Positions 1 to 11,458 of a DNA stretch of 64,000 nucleotides are shown piece by piece (position 1 is the stretch's first letter; every line of letters begins with the position of its first letter). Origin of the DNA: Zizania palustris (taxonomy: Eukaryota > Streptophyta > Magnoliopsida > Poales > Poaceae); the NCBI GenBank assembly GCA_019279435.1, contig JAAALK010000288.1, forward strand, positions 73,170,811-73,234,810, read 5' to 3'. The notes beneath the pieces are model-generated. The model was not told the origin of the DNA. It saw nothing but the letters and a program-made list of their open reading frames with translations, and made no database searches. Both the position numbers and the translations under genes were made by a program.

Positions 1-1180
1 AAGAATTGCCAAAAATCTGTGGTCTATTCGAACCACCCAAGCTCGGTCCACAGGCTTCACCCTTTTCAGCTACTATTCAACAATGAAGCAATAACCCCTA
101 CAGATCTAAAGGGGGCCCACTATGGACATTGCTCCTAGAGGATAAGTGAATGGGCGGCTTTGCTTGAGCTTATCCAAGAAACAAGGGTTTGAGCTAACTA
201 AACTAACGAAGTTCCAAGACCAAACAAATGCATGGTACAAAACTAAGGTGAAGCCCAAGTTATGCAACCTAGATATATGGTTCTCTAGAGCATTCTCACA
301 CTAAAAAATAGTGAGCAACAAGTGGGAATGGCCCTTCATTATACTTCACTCAAACCAGTCGAGCTCTCAAAGAGGATGAATTGAAGTGCACTTGCATGTA
401 GAGCAGCTGAGTGGTACTACACTAGTACTTTGCTGAAGCAATGTGTGAAGGTTCTTCAAATAAAATGTCCCAAAGCAATTTCCTAGCAAGGTAATATGCA
501 TCCCCGAGGACAAGTTGTATTCAACTTCGAGCATATTATCATACCGATGGACAAATCATGGTGATAATAAGCATCGATGGTTAAGTAGTAGGCATACCAT
601 TTCCACTACCTAAATCTCCAAGCCGGCGATAGACAAATAAAGTATAACCCATGTAAGAGTGCATCGCCACTGGTGTGAAGCCCAAAGCTACTACTCGAGG
701 GTCGCTCCCTTTGTGTGTTAAGACACGACTTCAGGGAATCTATTATAGACCCTAAAAAAATTGGTGTGATCCACTCCACCATTATCGCTAAAAGTACCCT
801 CGGGACTAGAGCGGTAAAATAAAGAGATTCCGAGCGGTAGATCGAAGCATCCACAAAGGTCCAAAGCGACCAAAGACTCAAAGCCTAGACTTAGAGAGTC
901 CATGTACATCTATGTGGCTCTAAACCACGTGTGAAGTCCATCTATGTCGCATTACATTGCTCGTACAATGCTTTCACCAAAGCTCATACCCACCATTAGA
1001 AAGGGGGCAAGGATTTTTGCATATGTTCATAGTGTGCTTTGGTATAAGTTTGATACATAATGATGGCTAGTTTACACTTTGAATTATACAATGTGTTGAA
1101 ATGCACTTTTATTCATGAATGATACGAATTACAAATGTGAAGTAAAAACAAAAAAGGGACATTACGAAATGGCACTATCA
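1..1180. other. Degenerate DNA without a supported gene
   Basis: No open frame here carries a recognisable domain, splice pattern or codon bias. The composition resembles decayed retrotransposon DNA, but I cannot assign a family. Short minus-strand frames near 606-909 overlap in different frames and look like chance. Confidence 0.4.
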
Positions 1181-1639
1181 AAACCTAACAACCAGCGGGC
1201 ATGCTTCGCTAAAATTGTGGATCATTGATTCTTCTAGCTCTTTTTTGCACGAGCCCCTCGGCTCAAGGAGTTTGCCACTACGTGAATGACTCCGCTTTGC
1301 CACTCACTAAATCGTTCACTCCTCGAAGGTCAGCCCAAGTCTGAGTAGTAGGAGGGCATGAGTTGAAGGACGTAAAATCGAGCACCTCGTCATTAATTAC
1401 CTCAGGCGCTCATGGGGGCTGCGCTCCTCCGACTTCGAGGATGACTTCATCGAATCTAGCCAAGTTAGGGGAAGATAATAGTTCACAGTGACTTCAATCA
1501 GAACCTCACTAGTAGGGCCCCTTGATATTTTAAATTGTGGTCGACCTTTAATCCTAGATACTTCGTAAACTACCCATTGATGACAAATTGCCTCCGAGGC
1601 TTCGAGTATCTCGATGTCAATATTGATGGATATGCCCAA

Positions 1640-2571
1640 GAAAATTCCATGTATCGGAAGTTCCGATAGGTAGTATCGGAAGTTCTGATTATTTTTGGGA
1701 CACGAGTTAGAGAGCGAAACCGACTTCAGAAGTTCCATTGGTTGGGTTCGCAACATGAATCGGAAATTCCAATTTGGAATCGGATGTTCCGATTATTTTC
1801 TAGACTCGAGTCAGAGAGCAAAAGTTTCTTCAGAAGTTCTGATATGGTATAGGAAGTTCCGACGAATCGGAAGTTTCGATTTAGAATCGGGAAAATTGTA
1901 CTGGATCAGAAGTTCCAATATGTGTATCGAAAGTTCGAGGTGGGAGAAAATAGATTGGGTCTGTTACGGTATCATACTGAATCGAGAGACCAAAATACCT
2001 TGTCAGAAGTGCTGATCTAGGATCAGAAGTTCCAATGTGGGTATACAGATTGGATCTATTACACACAAATTGGTTGTAACCGATTTGTGGGTTTTGAGAT
2101 GTGGTATGACCAGGGGCTCTCAGCCCTATATAAAGAGAGGAGGAGGAGGTCTTGGAGTATAAAGCTTAAGCATAGTTTAGACCTATCCACCAAAGACTCC
2201 CTCTCATCCCTTTCTCGATCTCAATAGTTGAGGTCGAGGATTTCCCGTCTCTCACATGTGGTGCTAGCACGCTGTAGTGGGTAGGTACTCCATCCATGTA
2301 CGTGTGAATACCATGGAGGCGTTTCTCCAATAGCGAAGCTCATAGACTTCATCACGTGAAAAACTACGTCGTATTCACGATTGGATTGGCGAGAAATGGC
2401 TGGGACGAAGCGAGGACAGGCTTGACATGCTTCTTCGACATCTTCTTCCGTTGCACCTAGCGCTTCTCATGCTAGAAGTTAACAATCTATGATCTCACAC
2501 GCGCATGGGTCTTGGGCTTAGGGCGAAAATTTTGAATTTGTCGGCTAGCGTAACTCCCCTATTCCCTAGCA
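1640..2571 (+). repeat. Remnant copia LTR, same family as element D
   Basis: From about 1650 to 2050 there are repeated degenerate copies of a motif close to ATCGGAAGTTCCGAT. A TATA-like box CTATATAAAG lies at 2126-2135. The segment ends CGGCTAGCGTAACTCCCC..CTAGCA at 2571, followed by a degenerate primer-binding-like TTGGTGTTCATAGCT. The same end (CAGCTAGCATAG..CCTAACA) directly precedes the intact primer-binding site of copia element D at 53.8 kb, and D's leader carries the same GGAAGTTCC motif. I infer an old LTR of the same family. The 5' edge is not defined and no target duplication was found. Confidence 0.4.
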
Positions 2572-2599
2572 AATATTGGTGTTCATAGCTTGGTCCTAA

Positions 2600-5500
2600 G
2601 CAAGTTCAAAATGTCCTTGCATTTCATTAATGTTTTGTTCAAAACTACATCAAAGTATTACATGAAATGCAAAAAGGGAGCCTAAGATCTACACCATCTG
2701 AGGAGGGGGTCTGAGGTTGCCAAAGGGGCCACTGTGGGCAAAGCTTGATGCCCTGCTGTGCTCATTACGATCAGTCCTCTTGTAAGATCTTGAGGACCGC
2801 ATCCTTCGCCTAAGCCTTCCAAGGCTCTTGGAACACATTCTAGTCCTTGACTACCTCTAGAGCGGGTGAGGTTAGTCCGGGGACCACCGAAGTCGACCTT
2901 CGCCATGGAGGTCACCATGGCAAGGTGCTAGCAATTGACTTCATGAAGAAGCTGGAGTACCCTTGGCCACCACACTTCCCACCGTTGTAGCGAATCCCAC
3001 CAAGGTCTTCTTCATGATGCGGGTAGTGGTCTGAAGGAACCCAAGATGAATCTAGACCAAGTCCTAGTGTCGAAGTCTAGGATCCAACACACGATTGCTA
3101 GGTACGTCAAGACACCACTTAGTGTGTATATAGTCACATCATCCTCCCGGACAGCTTGGTTCCTCTCAACCTACAAAGCTTGATTGGCGATGCAAAACCC
3201 CTCGACTTCAGCCTCCAAAGACTTTTGGCCTGGCTAATCTCTTCCACTTCCGAGGCCATCGAAGCTTGAGTTTTGCACTCCTATTGGATCTCACCCCTTA
3301 GTGTGTCAATAGTCACTTCAGCCTATCGGTGCCGTTGGGAGGCCTACGAAGCCTATCAGTGGAGATTTTTGCTGCTCCTCCTGATGAATTCCTCTTGCAG
3401 TCAATGTCACGAGTAACTCCATGGATCAAGTGAAGGCCTGTGAAGGGATAAGGGTTGTTAAAAGAGAAACTGCAAAGAGTTGGCGAATCATACCATGGAT
3501 CTACATACCTTAAGTACGGCCTCTTCGGCAGTCGACTGAGGTCCTCATGGTGATATTGAGCCATACATGTCACCACGTCACAATTGCAAGGCCCTCACCG
3601 CCTCAAAAGAACTGAGACATCATATCGCCTAGCGGTGTCCCTACGAGATGAAGGGCCTCAATAGAGGGACCTACTTTCCACCCCCTCTAGTGTTGGTCTT
3701 CGAGTGAGGACATCGGCCCCTTCATTTGAAGGGGTTGCACAAGATGCATCATCTTTGGACTCCTCCTTATCGTCGTCATCCAAGAGTATCCCCTATGCTC
3801 TTTGCTTCCCCTTTGCAGGTGTCGTCCCTAGACCCTTCTACCACTTTCTACTGTCTTGTCACCTTTGTCTTGATTTACATTGGGGTCCACCAAATCATTA
3901 GCGGCAGAGTCTACTAAAAAAGTTAAGTCAAAATAAGTTGTGAAGAGACTACAAAGTGATCAATACTATCATTTACCTCTAACCTCCCTTGTAATGGGGG
4001 AGAGGTCCAAGGCAATCTAAAGGGTCAAAGAGACCTTCCTAGTCCACCTCTGTGCGGACTAGCAAGGCCACCGACCTCGAACCCTATTTTGGGTCATGGG
4101 GGACCCCTTCGGTCACCACTACAGGGGCTAGACTTGGGGGCAATAGTGGCCTCACATCCAAAGCCCTAGTAGTTGAAGTCGAAGGCGGTGATCTTGTCGA
4201 CTCCCTAGAGATAGTTGGGCCTTGCTGGCATTGTAGCGATGAAGCTGACTACTTTTCATCGTCATCAAGTCTCTTTCACTTCGATCCTTCACCAGAGGTC
4301 ATGGGTTCTGGGAGATGTAGATCTCTTCGGCTTTGAGGTAAAGCCATACATGGTTGTATGTCTCCCATGTTCTGATGAGGGCGATGCGTTTACTTTTTTT
4401 TATTCATGGTCGAGGGCCCCATGACACGCTCAACCGCCTTGACCACCTCCTCCAATGTCAGATCGAACTGCTTGGCTGAATATTAAACATAGAGATTATG
4501 ATGGTCATGAGTAATGCATTCAAAGCACAAAATTGTGGGGCGTGCAAGGCTTCAAAGTATTACCGATGATTTTTGAAGGGATATTCTTCAGTTCACCAAG
4601 TGCGGAGTTCACCAATACATCCTTGGGCCACTTGATCAAGAATGGGCTTTTTCGGAGGGTGATGAACTCCTAAGCCAGGTCCCTCATGCTCATATTTTGG
4701 GCCACCATTTGCAGTAGTTGAACCCTGGACTTGATGGTGGTTGTGTTTTTCCGCCACCTTAGCTTAGTGGTGGTACATGATGTAGGCATTGGTGCTGCGA
4801 AGGGAGGAGTCCTCTCCAATGGAGATATAAAACCATTATAGTCCTACTTTGAGCACCACTTGTGATTGGACGACCTTGTCGGGAAGCAGTTGTTGAAGTA
4901 TTGGCAGAGCAGGAAGTTGATGATCCCAAAGACCAAGACCCTAGTGACCCTATCTACACCAACCCTCTACTTCAGCTAGCAATTCACATCATGCAGGACC
5001 GCAAAGATGTCTGCGCAACCCTCACACCCTTCCATCCTCATGTCCCACTCAAAGATGGTGAGGCAGGTAGTGGAATTTAGAGATAGATGGGGAAGTTGGA
5101 GGTTGTACATTTGAAGTACCTCTCCCAATAGCTCAGTCACCAGGATCCCAAGCCCGACCTCTAGGAAGGCCTTGAAGATCATAGTCTCATCGCCACTTAG
5201 AGCAGGGACCACTTTGTGCTTTGAGAGTCGAAAGTTGATCGACTTGTAGACCTTCCCTGCGTAGGCATCATGGATGGAGTCTATCATCAAGCGCGTCTTC
5301 TTTAGCTCAAGGGTTCATTCATATAGATATGTTGGAGGCTAGAGGTCATGTGGCCTATAGTGCTTTGAAGCACCCTCTAGTGTCGTTGCGGTGCTGCTTG
5401 AGTCTTCACTAAATTAGACCCTCACATGGTTGGGTGGCACTTGGTTGTGGAGGACTTATTTTTCATCTCATGAAGCTGAAGCTCTATGTTGAGAAATATC

Positions 5501-5700
5501 AAAGGAGGGACTTCAAGATTGATGGCTAAGTCTAACAAGGAGTAAGAGCAAGAATGAGAGCGAGAGCAGAAGTGCGTCTGGCATGAACTGAGCACATGGG
5601 CTAAGGGATTTTTTATATGTGGTGAACGGCACCCGATGCACTCCCTAGAGCCGGTTTTACCACACCAGCAGGAACCTTCCATGGTCTATGATTGGTGGGG
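2600..5700 (-). pseudogene. Decayed gypsy-type gag, minus strand
   Basis: The best-preserved patch is 5290-4976 on the minus strand (about 100 residues). It contains a run like MYNLQLPHLSLNS followed by FEWDMRMEGCEG. This pattern fits the 'putative gypsy type transposon' domain (Pfam Transposase_28) at the N-terminus of gag in many grass Ty3/gypsy elements. Fragments at 5682-5422, 3576-3313 and 2918-2682 lie in other frames with many stops, as expected for an old copy. No LTR pair or target duplication can be tied to it, and the nearest LTR (6529-7106) points the other way. Family assignment is from memory of the domain pattern and should be read as moderate. Confidence 0.5.
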
Positions 5701-5822
5701 GCCAAGGTAAAAAAAGGTCGAGCGCATGTAGCGGGACGACCAATTTGTTTTTTGGTTTTTGGCCTATTCGGCACGTTTGGAGTTTCTAAGGGGTCCCATC
5801 AAGTTCTACAGGTCATTTAACG

Positions 5823-6395
5823 TAGGGCTGGGCATTCGGTTTTTAATCGGTTTGGTTTAGTCATTTTATTTGGTTTTATAAAAAGTTTGGTCTTCAAAAA
5901 ATAGCAACCGAATAACATGTAAAAACTAATAAAACCGAATGAAAAAACCGAAAATTTTTGGTTTAGTTTTTTTGGGTTTTGGTTTTTACCGACTCGCAAC
6001 ACGTAGCATGGGTGGCAGGTGGCCGATGGCATTGCCACGCGCGCCACTTGAGACCATATGCAACTAGTACAACTAGGCCTTTTTTTGGACCATGTGTGTC
6101 CTGACTGTCTTGGCCCTTATTGGACAATTGGGCTAGGAGCTTGGGCTAGCTAGTTGGGCCATGAGTACCAGAATAGATACAACTTGAAGATCAATAGACT
6201 TGTTCGGTTTTGCAAAGATCAATAGACTTGTTCAGTTTTGTAGTTAGCTCGGTTTTTCAGAAGATAAAAACCGAACTGAAAACTAAAAACCGAAGTTTGC
6301 CTAAATGAAAACCAAATTATTTTAGAAAACCCAAAAATCATTGTTTTTTAATTCGGTTTAGTTTTTGGTTTTTGGTGATTTTTTACCCATCTCGA
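5823..6395. mobile_element. hAT-like non-autonomous element
   Basis: The left end reads TAGGGCTGGGCA and the right end, reverse-complemented, TCGAGATGGGTA, an imperfect terminal inverted repeat. It is flanked by 8-bp near-identical direct repeats ATTTAACG (5815-5822) and ATTTAATG (6396-6403), the size expected for hAT. Both subterminal regions are packed with AACCGAA/TTCGGTTT motifs, a common arrangement for hAT transposase-binding arrays. There is no coding capacity. Boundaries are plausible but the inverted repeat is degraded. Confidence 0.45.
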
Positions 6396-6528
6396 ATTTA
6401 ATGCTTGGTCTACGCCTGGTTAAAAGACGAGATCTAGAGTGTATGGCTTCTAAGGAGACTGCTCGAAGTTATTATTCATCGAGGCACATTTTACCCCTTC
6501 TGATGAAGAGCCACATGTGAGGGGCTAA

Positions 6529-7106
6529 TGTTGGGGGAAAATACTATTGTCATAACAAGTTAATAATAACAGGGATTATGAAGCCCCCTCCAAATACTAA
6601 AATCACTGCTTCGGCTTAAGTCACCACAAGACCTTCCGAAGGCTAAGGGCTCAAAGTTGATAGATATGTTGGAGCCTCCCTCGCAAATGGGTTGCTATTT
6701 ACGCCAAGATTTAGTAAAGCCCAGGACCCACCAAGGATGTCGTACGGTCAACGAAAGTCATGAAGAGTTTGGTCAAAGATGGTCAAAGAACGAAGCCCAT
6801 CCGTTACAACATTGTCGGATAAGAAGGAGCCAATGATGAGAAGATTAAGTTTATCAAGAATTGGTTAAGATAGATTGCTTGGATGGCAAGTCTTCGGACT
6901 ATAAATATGTATCCCTCAGTTAGGTTAAACACACATCTCTATCAAACAACTACTCAGCGCATCGCCACCCTTGGCTTCCCAAGGTTAATCCCGGCGAGAT
7001 TTGGCACTCGGAGCTAGGATACATCGTTCTAATCTCTGACGAAGAGGTGAGTCCCGCCACCCTCGACGATCGTATCGACTAGGTTAGTGTCTTCACGGCT
7101 ACATCA
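6529..7106 (+). repeat. Ty3/gypsy LTR, plus orientation
   Basis: It starts TGTTGGGGGAAAATAC directly after a purine-rich GTGAGGGGCTAA, as in grass gypsy elements where the polypurine tract abuts the 3' LTR. A TATA-like CTATAAATATGT lies near 6900, and the likely end is CTACATCA at 7106. The upstream purine tract suggests a 3' or solo LTR. No target duplication was recognised, and the right edge is the less certain one. Confidence 0.45.
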
Positions 7107-7726
7107 ATTTGACCTCTTGTAGACATTGGTTGAAACAGTACGATCACTGGTTTATCGCGATGTATTGGCTAAGTATAAGGCTGCATCAGATTGATCTCTT
7201 AGATTGATGTGATCTATGTGTGGTAGTTTGAGGCTTCATCGGTTAAGTCTGGCATCTCTTGCTATTGTATCTTTTTTATGTTGTATACCATTCATCTAAA
7301 TAAAGCATGCCTAATACTTTGACATGTTATTAAGATCATTGTGATTACCTACTGTCTTGGTTAGAATCGATCTAGTTATTGCGTTGATTTTCATGATATA
7401 GACATGTTATCTAGCACATTTATTTATTTTTGTTGGAGTACAAGCCGATAGGTTATCTTCAATTCAATGCTATATCTTATTTGCCATCGAAAAAGCAATC
7501 ATCGGCCCATATGTGCAAACTGTCTAGCTCATCGGCCGATGGCATGCTCGCCCGATCGCTTCGCTCGTAGTCATCGGCTCTAACGACCAATCAACATAAT
7601 AATCCACGAATATCCTACCCTTACTGTGGTCATCGACTCGATAGCTAATAGGCTATGCTACTGATACTATTCTATATGTTACTTATCAGTTGCAGGATCA
7701 AACTGATTGACACACCTTGAACCTCT
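7107..7726. other. Unassigned repeat-like stretch
   Basis: AT-rich sequence with scattered ATCGGC motifs around 7500-7640. No open frame. It may be leader or internal DNA of the adjoining gypsy remnant, but I see no boundary or domain that proves it. Confidence 0.3.
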
Positions 7727-7736
7727 TTTTTCTAAG

Positions 7737-7882
7737 GGTTTAATTTTTTCCGTGCCATTACAATTTTTACGGTTTGCCAATATGCCATCGGTGTGTCACT
7801 GACAGATGGGGGCCGCCACAGTCACTGACAGTGGCATATAGGCAATTTCTAAAAATTATAATGGCATGTGAGTAATTTTCCC
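7737..7882. mobile_element. Foldback MITE (Mutator-like), 146 bp
   Basis: The left arm contains GTGCCATTACAATTTTTA and the right arm, reverse-complemented, ATGCCATTATAATTTTTA, so the two ends pair over about 30 bp. Direct repeats TTTTTCTAAG flank it at 7727-7736 and 7883-7892; 9-10 bp suggests a Mutator-type origin. No coding capacity. It shares its arm motif with the element at 8736-9014. Confidence 0.6.
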
Positions 7883-7892
7883 TTTTTCTAAG

Positions 7893-8735
7893 AACGTAGG
7901 ACCTGCACTGGAGTTAAGCAAATCTCCCAAGCCACACGTGTGTCAAAATGTGACAAAAAAAACGCACCAACAGTTACACATGTTAAAACTGCTCAAATGT
8001 GATGTCAAAACCATGGGCTCCCCATACCCTCTGACAAGACGTGCATCTTGACTTTATTCACATAGAGTGTTACTAAATTGCCTCTATATAATTTACTATA
8101 TAGTATTGTAATAGTCAGTTGTACGTAGGGGTAAACTAGTATTACCCTATTATTACTATACCTTTAAATACCCTCCTCTTAGCAGGAGAGAGGGAACTCA
8201 ACACTTGTAGTGCCAATCAATAAAACTTATGCTCGAACGTCATTTTCTGCTTTGGAGATCTTAAGCATAGTTCAAATCCCTATTTACACTTCAAACCCTT
8301 TGAGGTTCTAAACGTTGGAATATGTTGCGTAGTTCTGTATTTCGCCAACATATTTCATTTGGCACAACTCAAGATTGAGAATTTTTTAGAACTGATCAAA
8401 TCTAGCTCTAAAAAATCCTAGATCTAGAGTTGTACATTGATGGAGTGTATTTAATTAAGCAATTTAGTTTTTATTTTGAACTAAAAATAAAGTTTACACT
8501 ATTCTATTATACAACATAGCGTAGTTAGAGTTGTACCAAATAAAGCCGTAATTTAAAAATAAACTAATAATATAATCCAATAAAAAACTAAGTATCTATA
8601 TAGTTGACTCAGTTTTATACCTATATGCTTAGTTCATTTAAAGTTACATTAAATTACATATAAACTAAAAAACAATTACTACTTTATCATTCACTACATG
8701 TTTTATTTTTTCACTCTTAAAATAGGTTTAAATTT
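7893..8735. other. AT-rich intergenic DNA, no gene
   Basis: No coding frame. The stretch around 8050-8350 has LTR-like features (CTCTATATAATT, an AATAAAA signal near 8220, an end like CGCCAACA near 8350), but I could not find a matching start or target duplication, so I do not call an LTR. Confidence 0.3.
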
Positions 8736-9014
8736 GGAATAATTCAATTTATGCCATTATAATTTTGTGACTTTGGAGAAAGACCATTATAATTTGCATA
8801 TGTAGATTTATGCTATTCTAGAATTGCTGCTCTCTGAAAATGTAATGGCATATTTCGGATTCTCTAAATTATAATGATATATTCGGAATTCTCTAAATTT
8901 ATAATGGTATAGTTTGGAGTTCTCTAAAATTGTAATGGCATGAATCTAAATATGTGAATTATAATGGCATTTCTCCAAAATCATAAAATTGTAATGGCAT
9001 GGATCCACTTTCCC
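8736..9014. mobile_element. Foldback MITE, 279 bp, related to 7737-7882
   Basis: The first ~80 bp pair with the last ~80 bp. The left arm has TTTATGCCATTATAATTTTG then GGAGAAAGACC; the right arm reversed has CCATGCCATTACAATTTTA then GGAGAAATGCC. Imperfect direct repeats TTAAATTT and TTAAAATTT abut the ends. The internal part repeats TATAATGGCAT-like units. No coding capacity. Confidence 0.58.
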
Positions 9015-9553
9015 TTAAAATTTACATATCATCTTATGTAATCCCAACCCTTCGTGTAGAATGGCATTTTAGATATTTATTATACCGCTATATAGAAATT
9101 TTCTTGTTGTTACAAATACATTAATGAAGAGAGATATAGAACATAAAGAAATAGTGTCTAAATTTAGATACTATGTCGTTCCAACATCCAATATAGAGAT
9201 GCAAAGAGATTGGATAGAATGTAGAGATAAATTAGATAAAGGTATATAAAAAATTGACAACATGCTCACACTAAGAAATTATGGTTAAGAGCATACTTTT
9301 TAAAGATGATATCTTTTTAGAAATGATATATTATAAACACGATAAAATATAATCTATACTAGAAGCTAATGGTGGTGAGTCTGTCACCACCACCACTTTT
9401 TCTCATAGCAAACAAAACTCTTCAGCTTCGCCTATCTCTATTTACATAGTATTTTTTAATGTTGCAAAATTTTCTGTTTTTAATGTACGGGCACTCAACT
9501 ATTACCACGCCTAAAAAGCATTAGTTGGGAGTTGGGATTTCTCTAATCAGGTA
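9015..9553. other. Presumed original upstream region of the SFT2-like gene
   Basis: No coding frame. If the Mutator-like element next to it is removed, this sequence would sit directly upstream of the start codon at 11459, so the ancestral promoter and part of the 5' UTR should be here. A short perfect palindrome GGTGGTGA..TCACCACC lies near 9373-9395. No unambiguous TATA box was identified. Confidence 0.4.
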
Positions 9554-9767
9554 GGGCGAGTTGTTGAGAAATTTGTAAAAATACCACTTTGGTTTGTTGA
9601 CAATGTAAAAACGCCACTCGATACAATGTAATGTAAAAACGCCACTTACATTGTTGACAACTAGTAATTATATCATTTTAGGTTTTTCTTCCCATTTTGA
9701 ATTTTTTAAACCAAAATAATAATGTCAAATACCTAAACTTATCTTGCCATCTGAGCCTAAACAAGCC

Positions 9768-9921
9768 CACCGCTGCCGAAGCGTCCATCGACAACAACTC
9801 CTTCTCATCAGCATCAGCCACATCCTTGTCGCCGGAGAGCAACTACAACGGCGGAGGCGGGTACGCGCCGCTCGTGGTGCCGCCGGCGCTTCCGTATCAC
9901 ATGAACCCCTTCTGCATGTAG
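9768..9921 (+). pseudogene. Captured 3' fragment of an unidentified host gene
   Basis: This block is suddenly GC-rich compared with the AT-rich element around it. It reads in one frame to a TAG at 9921, rich in Ser, Asn, Gly and Pro and ending PYHMNPFCM. That looks like the low-complexity C-terminus of a plant regulatory protein, but I cannot name the parent. Upstream of about 9765 the sequence returns to intron-like or element DNA. It lies inside the Mutator-like element, so transduplication from a host gene is the simplest reading. Confidence 0.35.
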
Positions 9922-9992
9922 CATCTCTGTCGTCGCTGTAGGTGTAGCGTTGCAAGCTCCTGTGCTTCTTGGGAGGGCACTGCACATGCGTG

Positions 9993-10315
9993 CAGGGCCG
10001 GCTTTGGGCCAGTGCTAGCAGTGCGACCGCACCGGGCCCTCTGAAAGTAGGGGGGCCTCCAAAATTTAGTATACTAATAGGCCTCACAAATATTAATAAA
10101 GCTCAGTTGCAAATTATTTACAAGTCACGGACAACAAGCATGTTAGAAGAAATTGTTTTAAATAATCTAGAGATATTTCTCCTTTGTATTTAAACTTATT
10201 AGTGTGAGATTCGTTAATGGCACTAAATTTTCAATATTATTTTGTATATTTATGGTGAATGGGGCCTCTATTTTTTTGTTCCGCACCGGGCCACAAAAAT
10301 ATCAAGGCGACCCTA
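9993..10315. mobile_element. hAT MITE nested in the Mutator-like element
   Basis: The left end is CAGGGCCGGC and the right end reversed is TAGGGTCGCC. A perfect 8-bp target duplication CATGCGTG flanks it at 9985-9992 and 10316-10323. The subterminal motif CACCGGGCC occurs near both ends in the same orientation. Length is 323 bp with no coding capacity. The perfect duplication suggests a fairly recent insertion into the older element. Confidence 0.75.
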
Positions 10316-10552
10316 CATGCGTGCCACTAAAATCGATCCATCACCATGACTCCATGAGTGGCTTAATCGTCATTAGTGCTAACTTAATGAAGACAACATT
10401 TTTTAATTTAGAGTGTAAATGCAAGGGTAGCCCGGGTATTTGGTATTATTATTTTGGTTTTAAAAAATTCAAAATGGAGAGAAAAACCAAAAATACTATA
10501 ATTAATAATTGTCAACGATGTAAGTGGCGTTTTTACAATATAAACAAACTAA

Positions 10553-11394
10553 AGTGCAGTGTTAGAAAAATCGGTGATCGATAGCTGATCGGCCGACCAC
10601 TGAATAGGGATTAATCGGTTAATCGGAGATTAACTGAATTAATCGGTCGATAAATAATTAAATAACATATTAGAGTTTTTATATCAATCTCTTTGTCTCT
10701 CTTTACTTTTACATGTTTATGTTTCTATCAGTTATTTTATTTTATCTCTTTCATTATGTTTCACTGTATGACTGTATCTGTGGCAGAGCTCGCCGACTGC
10801 CCCCTACTCTCTTTGACGGGTCCCTCTTTGACAGCAGGTTGCATGTGTTGCCCGGTGCCAAGCCCGCGCTCTCTCTCTCAGCTCTCCCCTCTAGTTCCTC
10901 TATGGCCGCCGCTGCCCGTGCCCATGCCCATCTACCTCTCTCGTTCTCTCTTTCGTATATGCCTCTTTCTTCTCCCTTTTTATCAGTAAGACTTGGACGA
11001 TGGATCCAGCAGCTCGAGGTCGGTGTGGGGCAAATCCAGCAGCGGCCTGGATCTATTGGCGGCGTCGCGGATCTGTCGACGACGGCCCAGATTCGATGGG
11101 GGCGGCAGCCCGGATCCGACAGCAGCGGCGCAGATCTGGCAGAAGTGGCGGCGCGGATCTGTAACAGTGGCTTGGATTCGTCGGTGGTGGCACGGATCTG
11201 ACGACGGCGGCGTTGATCTAGACGACTTAGACGACTGCTCAGTGAGAAGATTAATCAGTGAGTGACGATTAATTGATTGACCACCAATTAATCGGGGTTG
11301 ACTAACCGATTTATTGTACTCCAGATTAATGGGCCAATTAGTGTGTTAATTAAATATATGGCTAGGGTGTTAATTAAATATATGGCTTCATCAC
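10553..11394. other. ATTAATCGG-repeat and GC-rich block inside the Mutator-like element
   Basis: Both edges (10570-10650 and 11250-11330) carry many AATCGG/CCGATT motifs, suggesting another degraded DNA transposon. The centre (11030-11210) repeats GCGGCG-GATCTG-like units and looks like captured UTR or coding DNA. A 22-bp unit GTGTTAATTAAATATATGGC is duplicated at 11346-11389. Exact ends were not found. Confidence 0.3.
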
Positions 11395-11458
11395 TGCCAA
11401 AGCGGCGTTTTTACAAATTTCGGGCGAGTTGTTGTCCCCTCCGCCTCAACCCTGGTCG

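Larger units (their letters stand above)
9567..11421. mobile_element. Non-autonomous Mutator-like element (Pack-MULE-like)
   Basis: The ends pair as terminal inverted repeats: left GAAATTTGTAAAAATACC, right reversed GAAATTTGTAAAAACGCC. The flanks share a 13-bp direct repeat GGGCGAGTTGTTG (9554-9566 and 11422-11434), of which 9-10 bp is probably the target duplication. Copies of TGTAAAAACGCCACTT also occur inside both ends (9604-9655; about 10520, inverted). The body holds a GC-rich gene-like fragment (9768-9921), a nested hAT element (9993-10315) and a GC-rich repeat block (11030-11210), and no transposase. The right end lies 37 bp upstream of the SFT2-like start codon. Confidence 0.72.

Noticed and set aside
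1645..2045. Heat-shock elements
   Set aside because: The core is GAAGTTC with one base between GAA and TTC, whereas a heat-shock element needs two; the match is not canonical.
8050..8350. Solo copia LTR
   Set aside because: LTR-like TATA and CA end, but no TG start with a matching 5-bp target repeat could be found.
10693..11265. Frames of up to 162 residues in the Mutator-like element
   Set aside because: They run through CT-rich and GATCTG-repeat DNA in three overlapping frames; no conserved pattern.
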